Of a stretch of 5,747 nucleotides of DNA, positions 1-5,380 are shown in pieces (the first letter of the stretch is position 1; each line of letters opens with the position of its first letter). Position numbers and translations under genes: made by a program. Below the pieces are notes generated by a model. It worked only from the letters and a program-made list of their open reading frames with translations, ran no database searches and was not told where the DNA came from. The DNA is from Alphaproteobacteria bacterium (GTDB lineage Bacteria; Pseudomonadota; Alphaproteobacteria; Micavibrionales; UBA1664). The stretch is from NCBI GenBank assembly GCA_002401195.1, contig NVSI01000011.1, forward strand, positions 13,096 to 18,842, read 5' to 3'.

Positions 1-1098
1 TGGTGGAAAGAACGCCATATTTTGGCGCGCCGCCTGATGGAAGATAATAAATGGGGCAGCGCGTATCAATTGGTGCGCGACCACAGACAAAAAGACGGTT
101 TCCCCCTGGCGCAAGCTGAATTTGTTTCTGGATGGATTGCATTGCGCAAAATCGGAAAACCATGGGAGGCCTTTGAACATTTTGAACGCCTGTTTAACAA
201 TGTCGAAAGCCCCATCAGCCGCGCACGCGGTGCGTATTGGGCGGGACTTGCCTCTGAATCCTTGAAACATTCTGAAATCGCCATGCAATGGTTTCAGGTC
301 GCCGCACGTTACCAGACAACATATTACGGCCAAATGGCCGCCGCGCGTATTAACTTGCCTCTTGGTCTTATCAATCCAACACCGATTAAAATAACCTCCG
401 CTGCTCGCGCGGCATTTAAATCAAATACAATGATTTCCGCAGCCCTCCTCCTCCATCGGGCTGGGCAACGCAAAGACGCGAAAAAATTCTTTCACACCTA
501 TGCAAAAACAATTACATCAGGCCTCAATTTTAATCTTGTGACAGAACTCGCCAGCTCCCTCAATATGAATGACGTTGCGGTAAAAATCGCAAAAAAGGCC
601 GAAAGAAAAGGCTATGTCCTTCCTCATTATCTTTTCCCTGTGTTAAAAGAGGCAAAGACAAAAAAATATGCCCTTCACCCCGCCTTTATTCATGGAATTA
701 TTCGCCAAGAAAGCGCATTCGACCAATATGCACAAAGCCACGCTGGCGCACGCGGCCTCATGCAACTTATGCCACCAACCGCGCGTGAAACCGCAGGAAA
801 AATCGGCCTTCCTTATTCAAAAGCCCGCCTCAAAAGCGATGCCGCTTATAACATGACCCTTGGCGCGCAATATTTAAAACAGATGTTGGATAAGTGGGAC
901 GGCAACCGCACGCTTGCCATCGCATCCTATAACGCAGGCCCAGGGCGCGTAAGCCGATGGGTCAAAGAATTTGGAGATCCGCGCGATAAAAACATCGATG
1001 AAGTCGACTGGATCGAAGGCATCCCCGTTTACGAGACAAGAAACTATGTTCAGCGCGTAACCGAGGCCCTCAATGTCTATGCTCGGCTCATCAAATAA
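1..1098 (+). CDS. slt: Soluble lytic murein transglycosylase (Slt family), 3' part
   Basis: Periplasmic enzyme that cleaves the MurNAc-GlcNAc bond of peptidoglycan and leaves 1,6-anhydro-MurNAc ends. The frame is open to the left edge (it begins WWKERHIL) and holds 365 codons. Slt proteins usually have 600-700 residues, so the signal peptide and much of the helical ring domain lie outside; the TTG at 22 is internal, not a start. The first ~200 residues are helical-repeat-like (WEAFEHFERLF, ARGAYWAGLASESL, YGQMAAARI). The catalytic domain begins near 660 with HGIIRQESAF, whose Glu codon at 709-711 is the expected catalytic acid. It continues with GLMQLMPPTA, AYNMTLGAQYL, ASYNAGPGRVSRW and the closing ETRNYVQRV signature of family 1 enzymes. 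It ends in TAA 95 bases before the response regulator start. All core motifs are intact, so the gene looks functional. The family call is firm; the exact subfamily is less so. Confidence 0.93.
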   Translation, partial: WWKERHILARRLMEDNKWGSAYQLVRDHRQKDGFPLAQAEFVSGWIALRKIGKPWEAFEHFERLFNNVESPISRARGAYWAGLASESLKHSEIAMQWFQVAARYQTTYYGQMAAARINLPLGLINPTPIKITSAARAAFKSNTMISAALLLHRAGQRKDAKKFFHTYAKTITSGLNFNLVTELASSLNMNDVAVKIAKKAERKGYVLPHYLFPVLKEAKTKKYALHPAFIHGIIRQESAFDQYAQSHAGARGLMQLMPPTARETAGKIGLPYSKARLKSDAAYNMTLGAQYLKQMLDKWDGNRTLAIASYNAGPGRVSRWVKEFGDPRDKNIDEVDWIEGIPVYETRNYVQRVTEALNVYARLIK

Positions 1099-1131
1099 CC
1101 CCATACATAAGTATAGTTCTTCAAAAGAATT

Positions 1132-1159
1132 TTAACCCCACAGCGAACTCTGCTACATT
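1132..1159 (+). promoter_or_regulatory. Candidate promoter of the response regulator
   Basis: TTAACC (1132-1137) could serve as a -35 element and TACATT (1154-1159) as a -10, with a 16-base spacer. The -10 is preceded by TGC, giving an extended -10 (TGnTAnnnT). Transcription would start near 1165, about 28 bases before the ATG. Read by eye only; the matches are 4 of 6 in each box. Confidence 0.35.
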
Positions 1160-1176
1160 GTGGTGATAATCACTAC
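1160..1176 (+). promoter_or_regulatory. 17-base palindrome, candidate operator or leader hairpin
   Basis: GTGGTGATAATCACTAC is an inverted repeat around a central A: 7 of 8 base pairs match as DNA, and the eighth is a G.U pair in RNA. It lies directly after the candidate -10 (1154-1159) and four bases before the AAGG ribosome binding site (1181-1184). A bound dimer here could block transcription, or the RNA hairpin could affect ribosome access. Autoregulation by the downstream response regulator is a guess; nothing here identifies the binding protein. Confidence 0.4.
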
Positions 1177-1192
1177 TTTAAAGGTGTCTTTT

Positions 1193-1891
1193 ATGAACAT
1201 TCTACTTGCTGATGACCATGTCCTCTTTAGAGATGCGCTTCAACAATTTATAAGCGCGCTTAAACCAGATTGGATTTTAAGCCAAGTTTCTAATTTTAAT
1301 GAGGCCTTTGATCTTTTGAAGGGAAATCCTGAAAAATTTGATCTTGTCCTTCTCGACTTTCGTATGCCGGGCATGAACAACCTCAACGGACTCAAGGCTC
1401 TTGTCCAAAATTTTCCAGATCAAAAAATATCTATTATTTCTGGTGTTATCGAAGAAGAAACCGTCCACGAGGCATTATCCATTGGCGCGTGTTCCTATTT
1501 TCCAAAAACATTAAATGGAAAAACATTGGTCAAAGCCATTGAAATCGTCCTTGATGGTGAACGATTTGTTCCGTTAAAAAATTATGGCTCCCAAATCATG
1601 CCGTCCTATTACGATGATGACAACACCCGCCCCAACAATGATAAACAAATGAAAAAACAACAGTCAAAAATTTTAGATGCCCTCACACCTCGAGAACAAG
1701 ATGTTATCCAATATCTTGCCCAAGGGTTATCAAACAAAGAAATCGCCAATGCTCTCCACTTACAAGTCGCGACCATAAAACTTCACGTGAGCGGTATTTG
1801 TAAAAAAATTGGAGCCGACAATCGAACGAAGGCTGCGATTTTGGCGCATAAATATGATCTTGTGGCTAAAATACAGACTCTTAAGGCTTAA
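1193..1891 (+). CDS. NarL/FixJ-type response regulator, REC plus LuxR helix-turn-helix
   Basis: Cytoplasmic two-component transcription factor of 232 residues. The receiver domain covers residues 1-120: acidic pair D7-D8, phospho-acceptor D55 in LLDFRMPG, conserved Ser S83, and K105 after P104. A hydrophilic linker (about 130-160, with DDDN and KKQQ) leads to a GerE/LuxR helix-turn-helix at about 163-220 (LTPREQDVIQYLAQGLSNKE, then IKLHVSGICKKIG and NRTKAA). I start at ATG 1193, not the GTG at 1160, because AAGG at 1181-1184 lies eight bases ahead and the protein then begins MNILLADDH like its relatives; the extra 11 residues would overlap the palindrome. No histidine kinase gene lies in the window, so the partner and target genes are unknown. 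All phosphorylation residues are present, so it should be phosphorylation-controlled. Confidence 0.92.
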   Translation: MNILLADDHVLFRDALQQFISALKPDWILSQVSNFNEAFDLLKGNPEKFDLVLLDFRMPGMNNLNGLKALVQNFPDQKISIISGVIEEETVHEALSIGACSYFPKTLNGKTLVKAIEIVLDGERFVPLKNYGSQIMPSYYDDDNTRPNNDKQMKKQQSKILDALTPREQDVIQYLAQGLSNKEIANALHLQVATIKLHVSGICKKIGADNRTKAAILAHKYDLVAKIQTLKA

Positions 1892-1916
1892 ATTTATTTC
1901 CATTTCCCCGTATAAT
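1888..1916 (+). promoter_or_regulatory. Candidate promoter giving a leaderless DUF1285-cca message
   Basis: A perfect TATAAT lies at 1911-1916. A weak -35 (TTAAAT, 1888-1893) sits 17 bases upstream and overlaps the stop of the response regulator. The predicted transcription start, about seven bases after the -10, falls at 1923-1924, where the DUF1285 ATG begins. No Shine-Dalgarno sequence precedes that ATG (AATAACGGCC), which fits a leaderless transcript. Confidence 0.45.
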
Positions 1917-1923
1917 AACGGCC

Positions 1924-2418
1924 ATGGACAGTAATTTTTTTCGCAAAAACGCACCCGAGGAACAATTCGACATTCGTATTGATCGTAACGGTCAATGGTA
2001 TCATCGTGAATCCCCCATTGGGCGGGACAAAATCGCTAAATTATTCTCAACTGTCCTTCATTACGACACAAAATCGAATGATTACTGGCTGATCACTCCT
2101 GTTGAACAAGGGCGGATCAATGTCGAAGACGTTCCCTACATCATCACGGATTTTGAGATCCATAATGGTACATTCACCCTTTCCACCAATTTAGGTCACA
2201 TCGCCACGGCCAACGCCGACAACATCATATTGTGTCGTCCCGATAACGGCTTACCCTATATTCACGTTCACAATAATGTGATGGCGCGCCTTAATCGATC
2301 TGCCCGTGAAAAGTTAATCAACATGGCTTTGGAACAAAATGGATATGATGAATTGTCGGGTGAACTGACCTTAACCATCGACGGTATAAAACATGGCATT
2401 GCGGTGAATAAACCATGA
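1924..2418 (+). CDS. DUF1285 family protein
   Basis: Soluble 164-residue protein whose biochemical role is not established. It shows the family's core: DIRIDRNGQWYHRESPIGR (about residues 16-34), then KLFSTVLHYD, YWLITPVEQGRINVEDVPYI and a later TNLG. No signal peptide, membrane segment or catalytic motif is evident. The length is close to the usual 170-200 residues. ATG 1924 is the only standard start in this frame after the stop at 1882-1884, so the start is secure even though no ribosome binding site precedes it. Its TGA overlaps the cca start (ATGA, 2415-2418), so the two are probably translated together. In many alphaproteobacteria, as I recall, DUF1285 lies near cca with a Nudix CoA-pyrophosphatase gene between them; that gene is absent here. 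A role linked to RNA or nucleotide metabolism would be inference from position only. Confidence 0.85.
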   Translation: MDSNFFRKNAPEEQFDIRIDRNGQWYHRESPIGRDKIAKLFSTVLHYDTKSNDYWLITPVEQGRINVEDVPYIITDFEIHNGTFTLSTNLGHIATANADNIILCRPDNGLPYIHVHNNVMARLNRSAREKLINMALEQNGYDELSGELTLTIDGIKHGIAVNKP

Positions 2419-3572
2419 AGGCTGCCCTTACAATTACACCGCCACCATGGATGCGTGATCCTGACCTTGTAACCCTTATGGGTGTCTTGAACTCTGATGG
2501 ATTGAACGCTCGGCTTGTTGGCGGATGCATCCGCAATCATTTAATGGGGCACGATATAAAAGACATTGATATCGCGTGTGTATTGACGCCCAATATTGTG
2601 ATTGAACGCCTGAACGAGAAATATATAAAGGCCATTCCCACAGGGATAGAATACGGAACAGTCACGGCCGTGATAAATAAAACGCATTACGAAATCACCA
2701 CCTTGCGCGGTGATCACAATACAGACGGTCGCCACGCGGATGTTATTTTTTCCGATAATTGGAACGAAGATGCCGCGCGGCGTGATTTCACAATAAATGC
2801 GCTTTACGCCGATATCGACGGGAGCATTTACGATCCTCTTGAAACAGGAATAGATGACATTCAAAACAAACGCGTTCGCTTTATCGGAAATCCAGAAAAA
2901 CGCATAAAAGAAGATTATTTACGCATTTTACGGTTTTTTCGATTTTATGCGCGCTATAATAATGACGATATTCACGATGAATCTTTTGCGGCCTGTAAAT
3001 CATTAAAGAATGGGATGGGAGCCCTCTCCGACGAACGCATCGAGGATGAAATTTTTAAAATACTCAGCGATAAAAATGCAGACAAGGCCTTTTTTGCCAT
3101 GCATGACGCCGGTATTTTTAACCTTGAGGAATCCTATATTCAACAGCTTTCAAACCTTATAGAAGCTCAAGAGCAGCTGAACGCACAGGATTCAAACACT
3201 CGATACAGCCAGGTTAAAATAGACAAAAAACTTATTAAAAACAAAAGAATATTAAAGTTTTTTGACTTGTTAGATCAATTCAAAACCTCGTGGGACGCCA
3301 ATATAAAATTGTCTTTGTACAGATTTGATCGTGACGTTGCCCTACAAGGCCTTCTCTCCCTTAAATCCGAAGGGCGTGATATTTCCGACATGACACTCAG
3401 TGACGCAATGAACGTGCCCGTTCCAATCCTTCCCGTGACGGCCACGGACATTATGGATCACTTAAAAATCGGCGAAGGGCGCGAGGTTGGAACCCATTTA
3501 AAGCGCGCCGAAAACATGTGGATCGAAAGTGATTTTAAATCAAAACGACTTGATATCCTTGATCAACTTTAA
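2415..3572 (+). CDS. cca: CCA-adding tRNA nucleotidyltransferase, class II
   Basis: Adds or repairs the 3'-terminal CCA of tRNAs from CTP and ATP without a nucleic-acid template; cytoplasmic, 385 residues. The nucleotidyltransferase head has LVGGCIRNHLMG (34-45) and the metal-binding pair D50 and D52 in KDIDIA. Then come TVTAVI (82-87), EITTLRGD (93-100), RRDFTINAL (122-130) and the nucleotide-recognition motif EDxxR (E166, D167, R170) within EDYLRILRFFRFYARY. The C-terminal ~200 residues are a less conserved helical tRNA-binding part, Lys-rich around 3220-3250. No HD phosphohydrolase domain is seen. The start overlaps the DUF1285 stop by four bases, with GGTG at 2403-2406 as a weak ribosome binding site, so translational coupling is likely. 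The TAA ends one base before the hemF stop codon on the other strand. I see no A-only or CC-only signature, so full CCA addition is the simplest reading. Confidence 0.95.
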   Translation: MKAALTITPPPWMRDPDLVTLMGVLNSDGLNARLVGGCIRNHLMGHDIKDIDIACVLTPNIVIERLNEKYIKAIPTGIEYGTVTAVINKTHYEITTLRGDHNTDGRHADVIFSDNWNEDAARRDFTINALYADIDGSIYDPLETGIDDIQNKRVRFIGNPEKRIKEDYLRILRFFRFYARYNNDDIHDESFAACKSLKNGMGALSDERIEDEIFKILSDKNADKAFFAMHDAGIFNLEESYIQQLSNLIEAQEQLNAQDSNTRYSQVKIDKKLIKNKRILKFFDLLDQFKTSWDANIKLSLYRFDRDVALQGLLSLKSEGRDISDMTLSDAMNVPVPILPVTATDIMDHLKIGEGREVGTHLKRAENMWIESDFKSKRLDILDQL

Positions 3573-4442
3573 CTATGCCCACTTTACCTCTGGCGGCAGT
3601 GACATCAAAATTGCCTCTGTATTCCCGCCCGTCTTTAAGCCAAAAGTTGTGCCGCGATCATAGACCAAATTAAACTCAACATAACGACCGCGCTTAATCA
3701 GTTGCGCTTCGCGCTCCTCTTTCGTCCACGCCTTGTTCATATGACGACGGACAAGCGTTGGATAGAGATCAAGAAAAGTTTTTCCGACATCTTTTGTGAA
3801 ATCAAAATCAGAATCCCAATCTCCACTATTGATATTATCGTAAAAAATACCGCCAATGCCGCGCGCTTCATTCCGGTGTTTAATAAAGAAATACTCATCG
3901 GCCCAACCTTTGAACTTTGAATAATATTCAGGATCATGACGATCGCAGCATGCCTTCCACGCCCCGTGAAATTCTGCGCTATCTTGATCATTTTCAAAAA
4001 TCGGATTTAAATCCGCACCGCCACCAAACCATTGTTTTGATGTCACAATCATACGCGTGTTCATATGAACGGGCGGGACATGCGGGCTTCGCATATGGGC
4101 GACCAATGAAATTCCTGCGGCCCAAAACTGACCGTTATTATCGTCAGCTCCTGGTATTTTTTTTGAAAACTCATCTGAAAATTTTCCGTGAACGGTTGAA
4201 ATATTCACGCCCACCTTTTCAAACACGCGTCCCTTCATCACGGACATCACGCCGCCGCCGCCATGGGCGCCGTCATCCGTATCACGATCCCATGCTTTTT
4301 GCGTAAAAATGCCCGCGGGATCATCTGAAAATTCAGTACCCGACAATTCCATTTCGATTTTTTCAAATTCTGCGCAAATTTGATCACGCAATTCACGAAA
4401 CCATTTTTGAGCCTTCTCTCTTTGATTTTGGTCAGTCGGCAT
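3573..4442 (-). CDS. hemF: Oxygen-dependent coproporphyrinogen III oxidase
   Basis: Oxidatively decarboxylates two propionates of coproporphyrinogen III to give protoporphyrinogen IX in haem synthesis, using O2; cytosolic homodimer. The 289-residue protein (usually about 280-310) shows [18 protein letters not shown] (61-78), [10 protein letters not shown], and the family signature at 178-203 (KGWADEYFF, then [16 protein letters not shown]). An Ala stands where the signature often has Cys. The C-terminal block 252-282 contains [14 protein letters not shown] and [13 protein letters not shown] start at ATG 4442: AAGGA (4455-4451) lies eight bases ahead and the protein begins [15 protein letters not shown] as expected. 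An in-frame extension to 4559 would add 39 mostly hydrophobic residues foreign to the family. The TAG abuts the cca stop tail to tail. trmL lies upstream on the same strand, but the PemK-like gene intervenes, so hemF probably has its own promoter. Confidence 0.95.
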   Translation of the reverse strand: MPTDQNQREKAQKWFRELRDQICAEFEKIEMELSGTEFSDDPAGIFTQKAWDRDTDDGAHGGGGVMSVMKGRVFEKVGVNISTVHGKFSDEFSKKIPGADDNNGQFWAAGISLVAHMRSPHVPPVHMNTRMIVTSKQWFGGGADLNPIFENDQDSAEFHGAWKACCDRHDPEYYSKFKGWADEYFFIKHRNEARGIGGIFYDNINSGDWDSDFDFTKDVGKTFLDLYPTLVRRHMNKAWTKEEREAQLIKRGRYVEFNLVYDRGTTFGLKTGGNTEAILMSLPPEVKWA

Positions 4443-4450
4443 AACTCTAT

Positions 4451-4455
4451 TCCTT
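4451..4455 (-). promoter_or_regulatory. Ribosome binding site that fixes the hemF start
   Basis: AAGGA on the minus strand, eight bases before ATG 4442. It decides against the three in-frame ATGs further upstream (4559, 4547 and 4475), none of which starts a family-like protein. Confidence 0.7.
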
Positions 4456-4523
4456 GTGTAACAATGCCTGCGCATTAAAACAAAAAAGACAGCGATGTAA
4501 ATGACAAAAATCAATTTCAAAGA

Positions 4524-4533
4524 AGGGCGCCCT
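4524..4533. repeat. Perfect 10-base palindrome in the hemF leader
   Basis: AGGGCGCCCT is self-complementary and stands out as GC-rich in an otherwise AT-rich intergenic stretch. It lies about 80 bases upstream of the hemF ATG and downstream of the candidate hemF promoter. It could be a repressor half-site pair or a chance palindrome. It has no loop of its own, so it is not a good terminator. Confidence 0.3.
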
Positions 4534-4564
4534 ACAAATCTCCCCATCAAAAACAACATTTAAC

Positions 4565-4591
4565 TTGATTTATCCATCCACAAAATATAAA
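4565..4591 (+). promoter_or_regulatory. Candidate promoter of the PemK-like gene
   Basis: TTGATT (4565-4570) could act as -35 and TATAAA (4586-4591) as -10, with a short 15-base spacer. Transcription would start near 4598, giving a leader of about 25 bases with AAGG (4611-4614) eight bases before ATG 4623. It overlaps the candidate hemF -10 on the other strand. Confidence 0.3.
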
Positions 4592-4612
4592 AATATGACA
4601 AAAGTTACGCAA
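4584..4612 (-). promoter_or_regulatory. Candidate promoter of hemF
   Basis: On the minus strand TTGCGT (4612-4607) and TATATT (4589-4584) are separated by 17 bases. The -10 matches consensus at 5 of 6 positions and the -35 at 3 of 6. Transcription would start near 4577, leaving a leader of about 135 bases that carries the palindrome at 4524-4533. Confidence 0.33.
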
Positions 4613-4622
4613 GGCATAAAAA

Positions 4623-4874
4623 ATGATTACACGAAATAGAGAACTTGTCGAAAAATACAAGAGCTTCGACGCGGATGTGCTCAAAGATAAATCATATCAA
4701 ATCGGTGAAATAATAATTTGTAATTTTCCACATAATGACGGCACATCAAAACATCGCCCTACACTCATTTGGGGACAGTATTTTGATAAGCACAATAAAT
4801 TAATTGGGTTTGATGTTTTGCAACTAACGACCTTAGGTCATTTAACACATGGAGCGACCCGCTGGAAAAACTAA
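4623..4874 (+). CDS. PemK/MazF-like toxin, N-terminal fragment ahead of a frameshift
   Basis: 83 residues resembling the start of PemK/MazF endoribonucleases, which cut mRNA at short sequences and are normally held by an antitoxin. A polar lead (1-24) precedes the family hallmark at 26-51: YQIGEIIICNFPH, then a loop and KHRPTLIWG, with R45 at the catalytic Arg position. GFDVLQLTT (62-70) supplies the strand with the conserved Thr. The frame then stops at TAA 4872-4874, before the second half of the fold. The start is well supported: AAGG (4611-4614) lies eight bases ahead. No antitoxin-like ORF lies upstream, where divergent hemF begins. The reading frame at 4814-5380 most likely encodes the missing C-terminal half. 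As it stands the product would be truncated and perhaps inactive. The family call rests on the GEI...FP...RP pattern. Confidence 0.7.
   Translation: MITRNRELVEKYKSFDADVLKDKSYQIGEIIICNFPHNDGTSKHRPTLIWGQYFDKHNKLIGFDVLQLTTLGHLTHGATRWKN
4851..4871 (+). other. Possible -1 frameshift site: SD-like GGAG plus GAAAAAC
   Basis: GGAG (4851-4854) lies ten bases before G-AAA-AAC (4865-4871), whose last two codons are read in the first frame just before TAA. That spacing resembles the upstream Shine-Dalgarno stimulator of the E. coli dnaX frameshift. The heptamer is imperfect (G rather than A first, and AAC is a poor slippery codon in bacteria), so recoding is only a candidate. GGAG could also serve a CTG start at 4862 in the second frame, seven bases downstream. 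Confidence 0.25.
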
Positions 4875-4900
4875 GACTCCAGTTTATCCCTGATATAATA

Positions 4901-4913
4901 GCGCGGCGCGCGC
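4901..4913 (+). other. Small GC hairpin after the frame switch
   Basis: GCGCG-GCG-CGCGC forms a five-pair all-GC stem with a three-base loop. It begins 29 bases after the possible slippery site, further than the 5-9 bases typical of frameshift stimulators. No T run follows, so it is not a terminator. It may be chance: it encodes ARRAQ in the second frame. Confidence 0.25.
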
Positions 4914-5014
4914 AAAGTATCATTTTCAATCCCACCACGACACAATATTGCCAACTTGATTTCAACCAAGCCGTCAGACGCGAAGGCATCTCTTTTTCCA
5001 CGATTGTTCCTGCC

Positions 5015-5380
5015 ATGATAAAAAGTGAACAGCACCCTGCCGATGTTATTAACCATCCTGACATGAAACATATCGAACGCGCCTTGCCGGATATATTTGA
5101 CCTGACTCAAGATGATGTAGATTTTATTGCGACATGGGCGGGCCTTTACACAAAAAATTGTAAAAATAATCATTTAAAAATTACCTGGCCCACAGACGGC
5201 ACATGGCCAAACTGGCCTGATACTGTTGATGTAAACGGCAATGCGTTTCCATGCATATCACCCGCACGCAAAACGTCCCTCGAAGAAAAAAACGAAATCA
5301 CCCCTCTATCAACAGCCGCGAAACACAGGGAAACTGCCATTCAAAAACGCCTCAACAAATTCGCAGCCCTAAAGATTTAA
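5015..5380 (+). CDS. C-terminal fragment of the split PemK-like gene, or small hypothetical protein
   Basis: 121 residues from the first standard start codon in this frame, but ATG 5015 has no ribosome binding site (CACGATTGTTCCTGCC precedes it) and the frame is open back to 4814. The true product is therefore more likely the second part of the PemK-like protein. The stretch before 5015 (SIIFNPTTTQYCQLDF, then FSTIVPAM) fits the closing strands of that fold. The fragment itself has HIERALPDIFDLTQDDVDFI, probably helical, then a Trp-Pro-rich segment at 5183-5221 (TWPTDGTWPNWPD) and a Lys/Glu-rich helical end (KHRETAIQKRLNKFAALKI). It has no signal peptide or membrane segment. I do not recognise the part after about 5100. 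Its last 12 bases overlap the end of trmL on the other strand. Codon choice resembles the neighbouring genes. Confidence 0.5.
   Translation: MIKSEQHPADVINHPDMKHIERALPDIFDLTQDDVDFIATWAGLYTKNCKNNHLKITWPTDGTWPNWPDTVDVNGNAFPCISPARKTSLEEKNEITPLSTAAKHRETAIQKRLNKFAALKI

Larger units (their letters stand above)
4623..5380 (+). pseudogene. Split PemK/MazF-like gene, probable -1 frameshift near 4866-4871
   Basis: The first frame (4623-4874) ends in the middle of a PemK-like domain. The -1 frame is open from 4814 to 5380 but has no ATG, GTG or TTG before 5015, leaving about 200 bases of open, protein-like sequence without a start. Joining them at the A5 run (4866-4870) gives RWK, then LRLQFIPDIIARRAQSIIF and CQLDFNQAVRREGIS, about 252 residues in all. 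The join corresponds to loss of one A from a run of six. Three explanations are possible: a real mutation (pseudogene), a homopolymer sequencing or assembly error, or recoding. I favour one of the first two. The segment after the join has the spacing expected for the second half of PemK-like proteins, but that comparison is from memory. Confidence 0.5.

Noticed and set aside
22..24. TTG at 22 as the start of the lytic transglycosylase
   Set aside because: The frame is open to the left edge and the upstream residues WWKERHIL match the family, so the gene simply enters from outside.
1115..1134. Hairpin AGTTCTT-CAA-AAGAATT followed by T residues after slt, as a terminator
   Set aside because: The stem has a single GC pair plus a G.T wobble and the T run is short; too weak to claim.
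1160..1192. GTG start at 1160 for the response regulator
   Set aside because: It lacks its own ribosome binding site and adds 11 residues before the standard MNILLADDH opening; ATG 1193 has AAGG at the right distance.
2268..2864. Minus-strand open frames opposite DUF1285 and cca
   Set aside because: They lie opposite firmly identified genes and show no domain or ribosome binding site.
4443..4559. In-frame N-terminal extension of hemF by 39 residues with a hydrophobic, membrane-like stretch
   Set aside because: HemF proteins are cytosolic and begin near MPTDQNQ; the good ribosome binding site is at 4451-4455, and the extension covers the AT-rich leader.
4561..4580. FNR-type site (TTGAT-N4-ATCAA) in front of hemF
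   Set aside because: Only one half-site (TTGAT) is present; the other half does not match.
4765..5173. Two minus-strand open frames (4765-5064 and 4871-5173)
   Set aside because: They overlap each other and the plus-strand frames, have no recognisable motif, and are rich in Cys and Arg as expected of antisense shadows.
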